This document shows, piece after piece, positions 35,818-44,889 of a stretch of DNA of 64,000 nt. The stretch covers positions 62,001 to 126,000 of the forward strand of contig NZ_JAAEDH010000014.1 in the NCBI RefSeq assembly GCF_018128965.1, written 5' to 3'. The notes beneath the pieces were generated by a model. That model ran no database searches. It was not told the origin of the DNA and saw nothing but the letters and a program-made list of their open reading frames with translations. This stretch comes from Plastoroseomonas arctica (GTDB taxonomy: Bacteria; Pseudomonadota; Alphaproteobacteria; Acetobacterales; Acetobacteraceae). How positions within the stretch are numbered: position 1 is the first letter of the stretch; every line of letters begins with the position of its first letter. The translations under genes were made by a program, and so were the position numbers.

Positions 35818-36776
35818 GCGCCGAAGCCGGACGCGACTTCGGCCAGCAGTTCCGCCGGCTTGTAGCGGGCGGCGAAGTGGAAGGGCTCCACGCTGCCGGC
35901 GCCGGCGGCGCGGGCGATCTGACCGGCCGTGAGCGCGCTGATGTGGCCTCGCTCGGGCGGCGTGGCCTCGCCGCCATGGAGGAAGGGCGCCTCGATGAAG
36001 AGCGTATCGACCTTTGCGACCAATGTCTGGGCAGCCAGGCGATTGGCGGGGGTATCCGCCATATCGGTAACGTAGCCGAGCGAGTGGCCCGGCACCACGC
36101 GCACCATGTCCGCGAGTGCGACAAGCGACATGGCGCCGCCAGGTGTGCCCAGGGATTTGCTGCCAGCAAGCACTGCCGTCTTCAGCCTGGCGACCCACGG
36201 TCCCAGGCTCCAGCCACGGTCCAGGATGGCACCTGCATCGACGGTGACAATCGGCGGCGTCTCGGCGCGAAACGCAAGCACCGGCCCGTGGTGGCGCAGC
36301 ACCGCGGCACGCACCTTGAGCCAAGGCTCGTCGAACAGAAGGTCGCCGGCGGTAAGGATCGGGGGCAGGCCTTCCGGCTTGAAGCGCTGTTGAAGAACGA
36401 AGCGGGCGCGCTTCAGCGTGTCGCCGGAGGCCTCGTGGACGGTGAAGGCCAGCACGGGTTCGATCCGCCCGACCAGATCCCATTCATAGCCACGCAGCCG
36501 ATGCCCGATCTTCCCGATGATGCCGTGCGGTCCGAAGACGGCGACCTCGCTCGCATGGTGCACCTTGGCACGCAGCAGTGCGTCGAAGCCGATGATGTGG
36601 TCGATATGCGCGTGGCTGAGGAACAGGTGGCTCACGCGTTGGAGTGCGCGCGCGTCCAGCTTGGACAGATCGCCGGCATCGAAAAGGACGGCCCGACCCT
36701 GCCGCGGGAATTCCAGCAGCAATGCCGAATCCCCTTGGCGTCCGTTGATCAAGGTGGCGTTGAAGTGCGCGTTCAT
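35787..36776 (-). CDS. MBL-fold metallo-hydrolase (RNase Z-like)
   Basis: 329 residues from the ATG at 36776. The metal motif LSHAHIDHIIGFDALL (HxHxDH) is complete, with further His/Asp in VVPGHSLGYVTDMADT and the C-terminal ERGHISALTAGQIA, which resembles the HxHS/T-type end of RNase Z-like proteins. The family includes tRNase Z, arylsulfatase-type and cyclic-nucleotide phosphodiesterases, so the substrate is open. It lies downstream of the DEAD-box helicase on the same strand, separated by a terminator-like element, and overlaps the dehydrogenase stop by 31 bp. Confidence 0.82.
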   Translation of the reverse strand: MNAHFNATLINGRQGDSALLLEFPRQGRAVLFDAGDLSKLDARALQRVSHLFLSHAHIDHIIGFDALLRAKVHHASEVAVFGPHGIIGKIGHRLRGYEWDLVGRIEPVLAFTVHEASGDTLKRARFVLQQRFKPEGLPPILTAGDLLFDEPWLKVRAAVLRHHGPVLAFRAETPPIVTVDAGAILDRGWSLGPWVARLKTAVLAGSKSLGTPGGAMSLVALADMVRVVPGHSLGYVTDMADTPANRLAAQTLVAKVDTLFIEAPFLHGGEATPPERGHISALTAGQIARAAGAGSVEPFHFAARYKPAELLAEVASGFGAQLFGPRSIA

Positions 36777-36790
36777 CACCGCACCCAGTA

Positions 36791-36840
36791 GCAAAAATAA
36801 AAGAATGGGGTCTGGGGAAATTCTTTTCCCCAGTCTTTCT
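36791..36840. terminator. AAAATAAAAGAA repeat element with bidirectional hairpin
   Basis: The leader AAAAATAAAAGAATGGGG is followed by stem CTGGGGAAA (36812-36820) / TTTCCCCAG (36825-36833) with a 4-nt loop and TCTTTCTT. On the minus strand the same stem is followed after a short spacer by TTCTTTTATTTTT, so it can terminate the leftward helicase transcript, whose stop is at its edge. Confidence 0.75.
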
Positions 36841-38426
36841 TATCGCAGCGCGGCCATTCTGATGTCGTCTGGCCGCTGCTCCCCGCGCAGCGCGGTCTCA
36901 ACCTGCGCCGCGACGCTCGGCGCGATCTCCACCTGCGTTTCCTTCGACGCGATGCGAATGGAGCCGATCTCCGCCTTGGTGATGTTGAATCGGCGGCAGA
37001 GGTAGGGGATCAGCCACTTGGGGTCGGCGTTCCCCGCGCGCCCGATGCCCATGCGGAACCAGGCGCCGGCGGCGCTTGCGTCGCGCGGTGCCACGCGTTC
37101 GCGCGGCTTGGGGACGGGGGCTGCGGCGGCCAGGTCCTCAGGCTCGGGCAGGCGGGCGCGGGCCATCCGGGCGAAGGCGGCGGCGACGGTCTCGGCGCCG
37201 CGGGCTTCGATCATCTTGCGGCCGATGGCCAGGTCGTCCTCGCCGGGTTCCTCGCGCAGCGCGGGGTCGTCGAGTAGGCGTTCCTCGTCGCGTGCGCGGA
37301 CTTCGGCGGCGGCCGGCGCGGGCGACCAGGAGGGGGTGACGCGGGCGCCCTGGAACAGGCGCTCGGCGCGCTTGCGGGCCGGGTAGGGTACCAGGAAGAC
37401 CGAGACGCCCTTGCGCCCGGCGCGGCCGGTGCGGCCGGAGCGGTGTTGCAGGGTTTCTGCGTCGCGGGGAAGCTCCGCATGGATGACCAGGCCAAGGTCG
37501 GGCAGGTCGATGCCGCGTGCCGCGACGTCGGTGGCGACGCAGACGCGGACGCGGGCGTCGCGGAGGGATTGGAGGGCGCGGGTGCGCTCGTTCTGGGAGA
37601 GTTCGCCGGAGAGGGCGACGACGGAGAAGCCGCGCTCCTGCAGGTTGCCTTGCAGGCGGTTGACGGATTCGCGGGTGTTGCAGAAGACCAGCGCGCCGCC
37701 GGCTTCATACCAACGCAGCAGGTTGACGATGGCTTTTTCCATCTCGTGCGCGTTGCACAGGACGGCGCGGTGTTCGATGTCGGCGTGGCCGCCGCCCTCG
37801 CGGCCGACTTCGATGCGCAGCGCGTCGCGCTGGTAGCGGCGGGCGAGTTCCTGGATGGCGCGCGGCATGGTCGCCGAAAACAGCAGGCTGCGGCGGGTCT
37901 CGGGCGCTGCGGAGAGTATCTTCTCCAGCTCCTCGCGGAAGCCGAGGTCCAGCATTTCGTCGGCCTCGTCGAGGATGACGGTGCGCACGGCGGAGGCATC
38001 GAGGCTGCCGCGCTCGAGGTGGTCGCACAGGCGCCCGGGCGTACCGACGACGATGTGGACGCCCTGCTGGAGCATCCGCATCTCGCGTTTGATGTCCATG
38101 CCACCCACGCAGGTGGCGATGCGCGCGCCGGTCGGGCCGTAGAGCCATTCGAGCTCGCGGGCGACCTGCAGGGCGAGTTCGCGCGTGGGTGCGACGGCGA
38201 GTGCCAGGGGCGTGCGGGTCTGGTGAACGCGCTGGCCCTCCGGCAACAGCTCGGCGGCCATGGCCAGGCCGAAGGCGACGGTCTTGCCGGACCCGGTCTG
38301 GGCGGAGACCAACAGGTCCCGCCCCGGCTCGGCGGCGAGAACGGCGTCCTGCACAGGGGTTGGTTCAGTGTAGCCGCGTTCGGCAAGCGCCGCGGCGAGC
38401 AACGGGGGTAAATTCGGAAAGGGCAT
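36840..38426 (-). CDS. DEAD-box RNA helicase with DbpA-type RNA-binding domain
   Basis: 528 residues. All helicase motifs are present: Q motif YTEPTPVQ, Walker A AQTGSGKT, PTRELA, TPGRL, DEAD, SAT, and VI as HRSGRTGRAG. The linker after the core is acidic and Pro/Ala-rich (about 360-440). The C-terminal 75 residues (GNADPKWLIPYLCRRFNITKAEIGSIRI...) match the DbpA/CsdA-type RNA-binding fold, which in DbpA targets 23S rRNA hairpin 92. A role in ribosome assembly or cold-stress RNA remodelling is likely. Confidence 0.92.
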   Translation of the reverse strand: MPFPNLPPLLAAALAERGYTEPTPVQDAVLAAEPGRDLLVSAQTGSGKTVAFGLAMAAELLPEGQRVHQTRTPLALAVAPTRELALQVARELEWLYGPTGARIATCVGGMDIKREMRMLQQGVHIVVGTPGRLCDHLERGSLDASAVRTVILDEADEMLDLGFREELEKILSAAPETRRSLLFSATMPRAIQELARRYQRDALRIEVGREGGGHADIEHRAVLCNAHEMEKAIVNLLRWYEAGGALVFCNTRESVNRLQGNLQERGFSVVALSGELSQNERTRALQSLRDARVRVCVATDVAARGIDLPDLGLVIHAELPRDAETLQHRSGRTGRAGRKGVSVFLVPYPARKRAERLFQGARVTPSWSPAPAAAEVRARDEERLLDDPALREEPGEDDLAIGRKMIEARGAETVAAAFARMARARLPEPEDLAAAAPVPKPRERVAPRDASAAGAWFRMGIGRAGNADPKWLIPYLCRRFNITKAEIGSIRIASKETQVEIAPSVAAQVETALRGEQRPDDIRMAALR

Positions 38427-38472
38427 GATGGGCGGGGCTTAGGCCCCTGCCCCCGCCCTGTCCAGTTAAGCC

Positions 38473-39615
38473 TCAGCGCGCCAACGATCGCAGCCCGTCG
38501 CAGACGCGTTTCACCTGGCCGTCGGTCAGCTCCGGATACATCGGCAGCGAGAACACCTCCCCGGCCGCGCGCGCCGTTTCGCCGCAACCCGCCGGACCCA
38601 GCGCCACCCGGTCCTTGTACGCGCCCTGCAGATGCACCGGGACCGGGTAGTGGATGCCGGTACCGATGCCCTGCGCCTTCAACGCCGCCTGCGTCGCAGC
38701 CCGGTCGTCGCTGCGCAGCACGTACTGGTGGAACACGTGCTCCACGCCCTCGCGCCGCAGCGGCGCGGCGAAGGGGCCACCGGCCAGCGCCGCGTCATAG
38801 GCCGCCGCGACTTCCCGCCGGCGCGCATTGCCGGCATCCAGCAGCGGAAGACGCACACGCAAAATCGCCGCCTGCAGTTCATCGAGCCGGCTGTTCACGC
38901 CAACCTCGGCGCTGATGTAGCGCTCATGCCAGCCATATTGCCGGATCGCGGCGATCCGCTTCGCCAACGCCGCATCCGGCGTCGCCAGCACCCCGCCATC
39001 GCCCAAGGCACCCAGATTCTTCGTCGGATACAGGCTGAACGCGGAGGCATGCCCGATGGTGCCCACCATCCGCCCATCCAGCCGCGCGCCATGCGCCTGC
39101 GCGCAATCCTCGATCAGAAACACCCCTTCGCGATCACACGCCGCCCGCATCGGCGCCAGGTCGCAAGGCTGCCCATAGATGTGAACGGGAATGACGGCGC
39201 GGATCGGCGGAAGCCCCGGCGGCGGGTCCTCCAGCACGGCCACCAACTCCTCCGCATCCATTGTGTAATGCTCAGGGACGATATCGACGAGCAAGGGCGT
39301 CGCCCCCACCATCTCGATCGCCGCGACCGTCGCCACTGCCGTGTGGCTCACCGTCACCACCGTCGACCCGGGTCCAATATCCAGCCCGCGCAGAATCAAC
39401 GCCAAGGCGTCCGTGCCGTTCGCACACCCCACCGCATGCATGCCCTCGCCCAGCCAGGCGCCGTACTCACGCTCGAACGCCTCGCCCTCCTTGCCCAGAA
39501 TGTACCACCCCGACCCCAACGCGCGCGCGACGGCCGCATCAATGGCGTCCTTGTGCGCGCGATATCCGGCGCCCGGATCGGCCTGGGGAATCACGGGAAG
39601 GGTGCTCGCGTTCAT
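38473..39615 (-). CDS. DegT/DnrJ/EryC1 family sugar aminotransferase
   Basis: 380 residues from the ATG at 39615. It is a PLP enzyme that aminates nucleotide-linked keto sugars. The Schiff-base Lys is in AFSLYPTKNLGALGDGG; other family marks are ANGTDALALILRGL, EDCAQAHGARLDG and the dimer-contributed ISAEVGVNSRLDELQAAIL. It probably supplies an amino sugar for surface polysaccharide or protein glycosylation. The next gene upstream on this strand is an extended SDR, across a 328-bp repeat region, and a GT41-type glycosyltransferase lies 3 kb further right. Confidence 0.92.
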   Translation of the reverse strand: MNASTLPVIPQADPGAGYRAHKDAIDAAVARALGSGWYILGKEGEAFEREYGAWLGEGMHAVGCANGTDALALILRGLDIGPGSTVVTVSHTAVATVAAIEMVGATPLLVDIVPEHYTMDAEELVAVLEDPPPGLPPIRAVIPVHIYGQPCDLAPMRAACDREGVFLIEDCAQAHGARLDGRMVGTIGHASAFSLYPTKNLGALGDGGVLATPDAALAKRIAAIRQYGWHERYISAEVGVNSRLDELQAAILRVRLPLLDAGNARRREVAAAYDAALAGGPFAAPLRREGVEHVFHQYVLRSDDRAATQAALKAQGIGTGIHYPVPVHLQGAYKDRVALGPAGCGETARAAGEVFSLPMYPELTDGQVKRVCDGLRSLAR

Positions 39616-39943
39616 CTGGGTGATGTCCTGTGGAGAGTGAGCGAAGAAAGCATGGGGGCGCTGCCCCCAAACCCCCGCCAGGAGCCTGTGGCCCCTGGAC
39701 CCCCATTTGTGGTTCTGGGTTTTGGGAGGGTGTTGAGCCTCGCCGGAGGCGAGCCGGGGTTGGGAGGGGGCGCGTCGAGGGAGCTCGCATGAAGATGGCA
39801 CCGCAGGCGCCCCCTCCCAACCCCGGCGCTTTCGATGAAGCCCAGCCCTTCCAACTCAGAACCACAAAGGGACGGGTCCGGGGATCGACACGATCCCCGG
39901 CGGAGGTTTGGAGGCGGAGCCTCCATGCTTGCTTCCCTCAGCC
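39616..39943. repeat. Composite palindromic repeat (copy 2)
   Basis: No gene is seen. It has the same architecture as 20070-20381: outer imperfect inverted arms (about 39645-39732 and 39850-39935), both containing GGGTCC(A/G)GGGG-like cores and the string TTTGTGGTTCTG, around a perfect 21-bp inverted repeat (39753-39773 against 39807-39827, loop 33 nt). A further compact hairpin CCGGGGATCG (39878-39887) / CGATCCCCGG (39891-39900) lies in the right arm. It separates two leftward genes, so it may end transcription from the SDR gene. Confidence 0.9.
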
Positions 39944-40933
39944 TCACAGGTAATCACCCAGGCGGGCGCGGTACCATTCCAGGGAAAGCCGCAGCCCTTC
40001 GTCGATGTCGGTGCGGGGCCACCAGCCGGTGGCGGCGCGGAAGGCGCGGTCGTCGGCGGCGTAGCTGCCGATGTCGATCTGGGCGCGGTCGGCGGGGAAT
40101 TCCTTGTTCTCGTAGCTGCCGACACCGTTGTTCGCGGCGATCAGGCGGTCGGCCAGGTCGATCAGCCGGATGGGCGGGCTGCCGCCGAGGTTGAAGACCT
40201 GGCCCATGACCTGAGGCGCTGCTGCCTGTTCGGCGGCGCGGAGGAAGGCGTCCACCACGTCGTCGAGGTAGGCGAGGTCGCGGAGTTGTTCGCCGCCCCA
40301 GACTTCGAAGGGTTCGTTCTCGATGACGCGGCGCAGCCAGATGCCGAGGAAGGTCTGGCGCGCGTCCTTGATGCGCAGGCGGGGGCCGTAGCAGTTGGTC
40401 AGGCGGAGAGAGACCACAGGGCGGCCATGGACGCGGCTTTCGAGCAGCCAGTACTGCTCGCCGGCCCATTTTGAGACGCCGTTGGCGTCGGGCGGGTTGA
40501 CCTGGTGCTTTTCGTCGACGGGCAGGTATTGCGGGCGGCCGTAGAATTGCCGGGTGGAGGCGTGGACGACGGCGGCCTTGGGGGCGACCTCGCGCATCAC
40601 CTGGATCAGGCGGACCTGGGCCACGGCATTGATGCCGATGTCGGCGACGGGGTCGCGCTGGCCGCCCATGTGGCTGGTCTGGGCTGCCATGTTGAACAGC
40701 ACATCGCAGCCTTGCGCGAGCGAGTGCAGCTCGGCGTCGCGCAGGTCACCGCGGACGAGCAGGACGCCCGCGCCTTCGAGGTTGGCCGGGTTGGCACCAC
40801 CATCGGGCATCATGGCGTCGAGCGCGGTGACGCGGGCGCCGAGGCCCACCAGCGCATGGCACAGCCCGGCGCCGAGGAAGCCCGCCCCGCCGGTGACCAG
40901 CACGCGCTTGCCGCGCCAATAGGAAGCCGCCAT
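39944..40933 (-). CDS. Extended SDR, NAD-dependent nucleotide-sugar epimerase/dehydratase family
   Basis: 329 residues from the ATG at 40933, which has AGGG 8 nt upstream; an in-frame GTG at 40951 is possible. The NAD motif is VLVTGGAGFLGAGL, with the acidic residue in VTALDAM. The catalytic YxxxK position reads NGVSK (N151, K155), so the usual Tyr is Asn, while an upstream HASTRQFYG supplies Ser/Thr and a Tyr. Some known sugar SDRs share the NGxxK variant. It ends with the family's substrate segment (WWPRTDIDEGLRLSLEWYRA). It is likely to act on a nucleotide sugar for the neighbouring aminotransferase. Confidence 0.88.
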   Translation of the reverse strand: MAASYWRGKRVLVTGGAGFLGAGLCHALVGLGARVTALDAMMPDGGANPANLEGAGVLLVRGDLRDAELHSLAQGCDVLFNMAAQTSHMGGQRDPVADIGINAVAQVRLIQVMREVAPKAAVVHASTRQFYGRPQYLPVDEKHQVNPPDANGVSKWAGEQYWLLESRVHGRPVVSLRLTNCYGPRLRIKDARQTFLGIWLRRVIENEPFEVWGGEQLRDLAYLDDVVDAFLRAAEQAAAPQVMGQVFNLGGSPPIRLIDLADRLIAANNGVGSYENKEFPADRAQIDIGSYAADDRAFRAATGWWPRTDIDEGLRLSLEWYRARLGDYL

Positions 40934-40959
40934 CTCACGCACCCTTTGCACCGAGAAAT

Positions 40960-41940
40960 CTAATCTGCCGAACGATTGCGGCGCGGATGCGCCGGAGGTT
41001 CGACGGGATCGGGGCGCGGCGCGCCTCGCGGCTCGCTGCGCCCCCGCATCAATTCGGAAAACCCGAACAGCAGCAGCAGCTGGCCGAACATGACCTGCGC
41101 CGCGGCCAGCAGGCGAACGCCATCATCATGGGGCGTCACGTCGCCATAACCCACCGTCGCCTGGGTCACCAGACTGAAGTAGAGCGCGTCGGGAAAGGCC
41201 AGCCAGCGCGCGGCGCCAGCGATGTGGAACAGCGGGTCGCGGGAGAGGCCGTCGGAGATGCGGTAGAGCGCGCCGAAGGCGACGACCAGGATCAGGTAGA
41301 CCATGGTGAAGGCCACCATCGGCACCGCGACGACGGCCAGGCGCTCGCCCAGGTCTTCCATGATGGTCGCGGTATCGACCAGCAGCAGCACCACCCCCTG
41401 GATGGACGCTGCGACGATGACCCCGATCGTGGCCATGCCGGTGATCAGCGCGATGCCCTGCATCGGCGCCGAGAGGCGGTTGACCGGGAAGGCCATGCAG
41501 CATGCGCCGACCAGAAACGCCGGCACGAGCCAGCGCCCCATGCGGCGGAGGTGGCGAAGATCCACGGGTCCGGCCCGCTCGGCGATCATCCGCAGTCGCC
41601 GCCGGCGCACCAGGAAGGCGCCGAGGAAGCCCGCGATCGGCGCGAGGAAGCCCGGTCCCATCGCCCAGTCTTCCGCATGCGGGAAGGCGGCGCGGCCGAT
41701 GATGACGAACAGCGCCATGTAGATGCCCAGGCCCGCGGTGGTGCCGATGGCGAAATGCACCCCGCGCGGCATCATGAAGTGCAGCGCGCCGAGGCCGACG
41801 GCGGCCATCGCCATCGCCCAGCCGGGCGGCGCCCAGGCGTTGCGGTCGGCGACGGCGGCCGCGACCAGGCCGGCGAAGGCGAGCGTGAGGACCAGCGGCG
41901 TGAACCAGGCCGGCGCGGCGGCGGCGCGCGGCAACTTCAC
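40960..41940 (-). CDS. Potassium-channel-like integral membrane protein
   Basis: 326 residues if the GTG at 41940 is the start; the frame is open to 42069 but that part would overlap the divergent UPF0114 gene. At least six hydrophobic segments are visible before a pore unit near the C-terminus: YFSLVTQATVGYGDVTPHDD, where TVGYGD is the K+ selectivity filter, followed by a pore helix AAAQVMFGQLLLLFGFSELM and a short Arg/Pro tail. No RCK/TrkA domain is attached. Function as a K+ channel is inferred from the filter only. The start is uncertain. Confidence 0.72.
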   Translation of the reverse strand: MKLPRAAAAPAWFTPLVLTLAFAGLVAAAVADRNAWAPPGWAMAMAAVGLGALHFMMPRGVHFAIGTTAGLGIYMALFVIIGRAAFPHAEDWAMGPGFLAPIAGFLGAFLVRRRRLRMIAERAGPVDLRHLRRMGRWLVPAFLVGACCMAFPVNRLSAPMQGIALITGMATIGVIVAASIQGVVLLLVDTATIMEDLGERLAVVAVPMVAFTMVYLILVVAFGALYRISDGLSRDPLFHIAGAARWLAFPDALYFSLVTQATVGYGDVTPHDDGVRLLAAAQVMFGQLLLLFGFSELMRGRSEPRGAPRPDPVEPPAHPRRNRSAD

Positions 41941-42032
41941 GCCGGGGTCCCGCGTGGCAGGGGCATGCGCATCCTTCCATATCCAGGCCCGGCGTCGGCT
42001 GGTATCTGACGCCGGCAATCCGGGACCATGGC

Positions 42033-42533
42033 ATGCAGGGCGCGCTCGAGAAATCCATCCTCGCCACACGGTGGCTGCTGGCGGTGTTCCTGGTCGGGCT
42101 CGGCGTGGCGCTGGCGCTCTATGCCGTGCGCTTCGTGTGGAAGCTCGGCAAGCTCGCGGCCGACCTGTTCGAGCCCGATGACAGCGTCTTCCTGCTCGGC
42201 GTGCTGCACCTGCTGGATGCGGCGCTGGTCGCCTCGCTGATCGTCATGGTCGTGATCTCCAGCTGGGACAGCCTGGTGAGCAAGCTCACCGACGACAACG
42301 GCACGTCGAAGGTCGCCTGGGCGACCAAGATCGACGCGACCAATCTGAAATTGAAGCTGGCGACCGCGATCGTCGCCATCTCCTCGATCCACCTGCTGCA
42401 GATCTTCATGAGCGTGGGCAGCTATGGCGATCGGGAGATCATCTGGGCGCTGGCCCTGCACGGCATGTTCGTGGGCGGCGGGTTCCTGCTCGCGGTGATG
42501 GACAGGCTCGGCGCAAAACCCGAGCCGGGCTGA
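42033..42533 (+). CDS. UPF0114 (YqhA) family membrane protein
   Basis: 166 residues. The family block IDATNLKLKLATAIVAISSIHLLQIFM is clear, together with the N-terminal LEKSILATRWLLAVFLVGLGVALALYAV. Three or four membrane helices. The function is unknown. It is a single rightward gene between two leftward ones; its ATG at 42033 lies within 95 bp of the channel gene's probable start, so the two share a divergent control region. Confidence 0.92.
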   Translation: MQGALEKSILATRWLLAVFLVGLGVALALYAVRFVWKLGKLAADLFEPDDSVFLLGVLHLLDAALVASLIVMVVISSWDSLVSKLTDDNGTSKVAWATKIDATNLKLKLATAIVAISSIHLLQIFMSVGSYGDREIIWALALHGMFVGGGFLLAVMDRLGAKPEPG

Positions 42534-42538
42534 TCGGG

Positions 42539-44389
42539 TCAGACGATGGGCGTTTCGGCGGCCATGCGGCGAAACCCGTCTTCCAGGTGGCGAGTGAAGC
42601 TGTCGGCGTCGGTCAGCCGGGTCGTGTCGATGCGTGCGCGCAGGCGCTGCATCGCGCCGGCGTCGCGCCCGAGCGCTATGGCGCGGGCGACATAGTCCTC
42701 CGCGTCGGCGGCGATGGCGTCGGGGATGCCGGCGGCGCTGAGCAGGGTCTCGCCGTTGCGGCTCATCATCCCGAACCGCCCGCGCATGACGAGCACCGGG
42801 GTTCCCGCCCAGAGGGCCTCGGCGGTCGTGGTGCCTCCGGGGAAGGGAAACGGGTCGAGCATCAGGTCGATGCCGGCATAGCGCGCGAGGTATTCGCCCC
42901 GCGCGAGCGTCGGAGCGCAGCGCAGTCGGGCGGGGTCGCCGCCCTGGGCCGCGAAGCGGGCGGCCAGCGCCGCTGCGGTCGCCGGTTCGCCCAGCGCGCG
43001 GGTGCGCAGCTCGAGGGTCGAACCAGGGAGGGCGGCCAGGATGCGGGCCCAGGCGCGCAGCACCGCGTCGTTGAGTTTCGCGAGGTTCGCGAAGCAGCCG
43101 AAGCGGGGCGTGCCGCCGGCGAGCATCGGCGCCTGGCCGCGCGCCAGCGTGATGTCGGGCGGGCGGAAGCTCAGGTAGCAGCCGGGGAGGCGGAGCGCGC
43201 GCTCCGTGTAGAGCGCTTCGTCCTCGAGCGGCAGGGCTATCGCGTCGGCGATGATCCAGTCCATGGCGGGCAGGCCGGAGGGGCCGGCATAGCCAAGCCA
43301 GGTCGCAAGGATCGGGGCGGGGCGCTGGGTCAAGACGCGCAGGCGGTTGGCGGCGGTGTGGCCGGAGAGGTCGACGAGGATGTCGATCGTATCGGCACGG
43401 ATGCGCGCCGCCAGCGCCGCGTCGTCGAGACGGATGACCGGCACCAGGGCTTCGACGTGCGCGGCGATGCGACGGGTGGTGCCGTCGGCAACGTGCTGGT
43501 TGGCATAGGCGAAGGGAGCGACGACGCCGCGATCATGGGCGGCGAGGACGCCTTCGATGAAATAGCCGACCGGGTGGGCGCGGAAATCGCCGGAGAGGTA
43601 GCCGATGCGGAGGCGAGGATCGCCCTTCGCCCGGTCCCGGCGCGGCGGGCGGGGCGGGTTGCCGGCCCCGGCCGTGACGCGGGCGCCATAGACGCGGTGG
43701 GCCTGGAGGTAGGCGTCGACCGTCAGTTCGGGCCGGTAGTGCAGGCCGAAGATCCGGGCGTGGTGGGCATCGAGCGGTGCGTCGGGATCGGCGAGGACGC
43801 GCTCGATCGTGGCGCTGGCGCGCGCCACGTCACCAGCCAGGTTGCAGGCGTTGGCGAGGTTGACGCCGACGGCGGCCTGGTACTCCGGGGCGACCAGGGG
43901 TGCGGCTTCCTCGAAGCGGGCGATGGCCTCCATCGGGCGACCGAGCTCGACCAGGACATTGCCCAGGTCGCTGCGGGTGGCGCCGCGGGTGTCGCCGCGG
44001 GCGATGGCGTCTTCGAAGGCGGTGACCGCGAAGTCGGGGCGGTTGCGGCGGCTGTGCAGGGCGGCGAGGCGGCGGTACGGGCCGGGCTTGTCGGGGGCGA
44101 GGCGGCAGAGCGCGAGGATATGGGGTTCGGCGGCATCCCAGTCCTTGGCGGCGACCAGGGTCTCGACGAGGTCGTCGCGCAAGTAGGGGTCCTCGGGCGC
44201 GAGCGGCAGGGCGGCGCGCAGCGCATCCAGCGCTTCCTCGGGCCGGCCGAGCCCGTTGAGGCATCGGGCGCGGCCGCGGTAAGGCCCGGCGTCGCTCTGG
44301 CCCGTGGCGATCAGCGCGTCGAAGAGCGGCAGGGCTTCGGCGTAGCGGCGTGCCTTCAGCTGCGCGAAGGCGGTGGCGAGATCGGTCAT
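42539..44389 (-). CDS. TPR protein with O-GlcNAc-transferase-like (GT41) catalytic region
   Basis: 616 residues. The N-terminal 210 residues are TPR repeats (e.g. YAEALPLFDALIATGQSDAGPYRGRARCLNGLGRPEEAL). The C-terminal half is the GT41/SPINDLY-type glycosyltransferase: RIGYLSGDFRAHPVGYFIEG with the conserved His, TIDILVDLSGHTAANRL, FGCFANLAKLNDAVLRAWARIL and LMLDPFPFPGGTTTAEALWAGTPVLV near the UDP site. Bacterial relatives glycosylate proteins such as flagellin or adhesins, or act on surface glycans. The aminotransferase and SDR 3-5 kb away could supply its sugar donor, but they are not in the same transcript. Confidence 0.88.
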   Translation of the reverse strand: MTDLATAFAQLKARRYAEALPLFDALIATGQSDAGPYRGRARCLNGLGRPEEALDALRAALPLAPEDPYLRDDLVETLVAAKDWDAAEPHILALCRLAPDKPGPYRRLAALHSRRNRPDFAVTAFEDAIARGDTRGATRSDLGNVLVELGRPMEAIARFEEAAPLVAPEYQAAVGVNLANACNLAGDVARASATIERVLADPDAPLDAHHARIFGLHYRPELTVDAYLQAHRVYGARVTAGAGNPPRPPRRDRAKGDPRLRIGYLSGDFRAHPVGYFIEGVLAAHDRGVVAPFAYANQHVADGTTRRIAAHVEALVPVIRLDDAALAARIRADTIDILVDLSGHTAANRLRVLTQRPAPILATWLGYAGPSGLPAMDWIIADAIALPLEDEALYTERALRLPGCYLSFRPPDITLARGQAPMLAGGTPRFGCFANLAKLNDAVLRAWARILAALPGSTLELRTRALGEPATAAALAARFAAQGGDPARLRCAPTLARGEYLARYAGIDLMLDPFPFPGGTTTAEALWAGTPVLVMRGRFGMMSRNGETLLSAAGIPDAIAADAEDYVARAIALGRDAGAMQRLRARIDTTRLTDADSFTRHLEDGFRRMAAETPIV

Positions 44390-44457
44390 GCTGCGTCAGA
44401 CCGGATCAGGGGCATGCGTGCCCCCCGAACCGAGAGGCCGGAGCCCGGCATCCGGCA

Positions 44458-44889
44458 CTAGGCGCCGACCGGGCGCACCACCAGGGTCATGCCGTCGACC
44501 GCCTCGACGCGGACGGTGGCGCCTTCGGCCGTGCGCTCGACATCGCGCGGCAGGCGGGCCGGCCAGTCGCTGTCGCCGATGCGCACGCGGATGCCGACGC
44601 TGTCGGCCGAGATCACCAGGCCGGAGCGGCCGACCAGGCCGGAATTGGCCATGTTCACCGCCGGGTGGCCGCGCGTCTTCGGGCGGAACTTGATGCCCAT
44701 GAAGACGCCCGCGAGAAGCAGCATGTTGAACATCAGCACCGTGCTGCCGAAGGTGGGTTCGAGCAGCATCACGAGCAGGCCGGTCGCGATGGTCGCGAGC
44801 CCGATCCAGAGCAGGAAGATGCCGGGCAGCAGCAACTCGCCGAACAGCATCAGCACGCCGGCGAGGATCCAGATCAGCCCCGGATCCAT
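44458..44889 (-). CDS. NfeD-like membrane protein
   Basis: 143 residues, the short NfeD type without the protease domain. Two to three N-terminal helices (WILAGVLMLFGELLLPGIFLLWIGLATIATGLLVMLL and VLMFNMLLLAGVFMGI) are followed by an OB-fold (NSGLVGRSGLVISADSVGIRVRIGDSDWPARL...VDGMTLVVRPV). It overlaps the upstream SPFH gene by 16 bp; such pairs are conserved and act together in membrane microdomain organisation or quality control of membrane proteins. Confidence 0.92.
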   Translation of the reverse strand: MDPGLIWILAGVLMLFGELLLPGIFLLWIGLATIATGLLVMLLEPTFGSTVLMFNMLLLAGVFMGIKFRPKTRGHPAVNMANSGLVGRSGLVISADSVGIRVRIGDSDWPARLPRDVERTAEGATVRVEAVDGMTLVVRPVGA

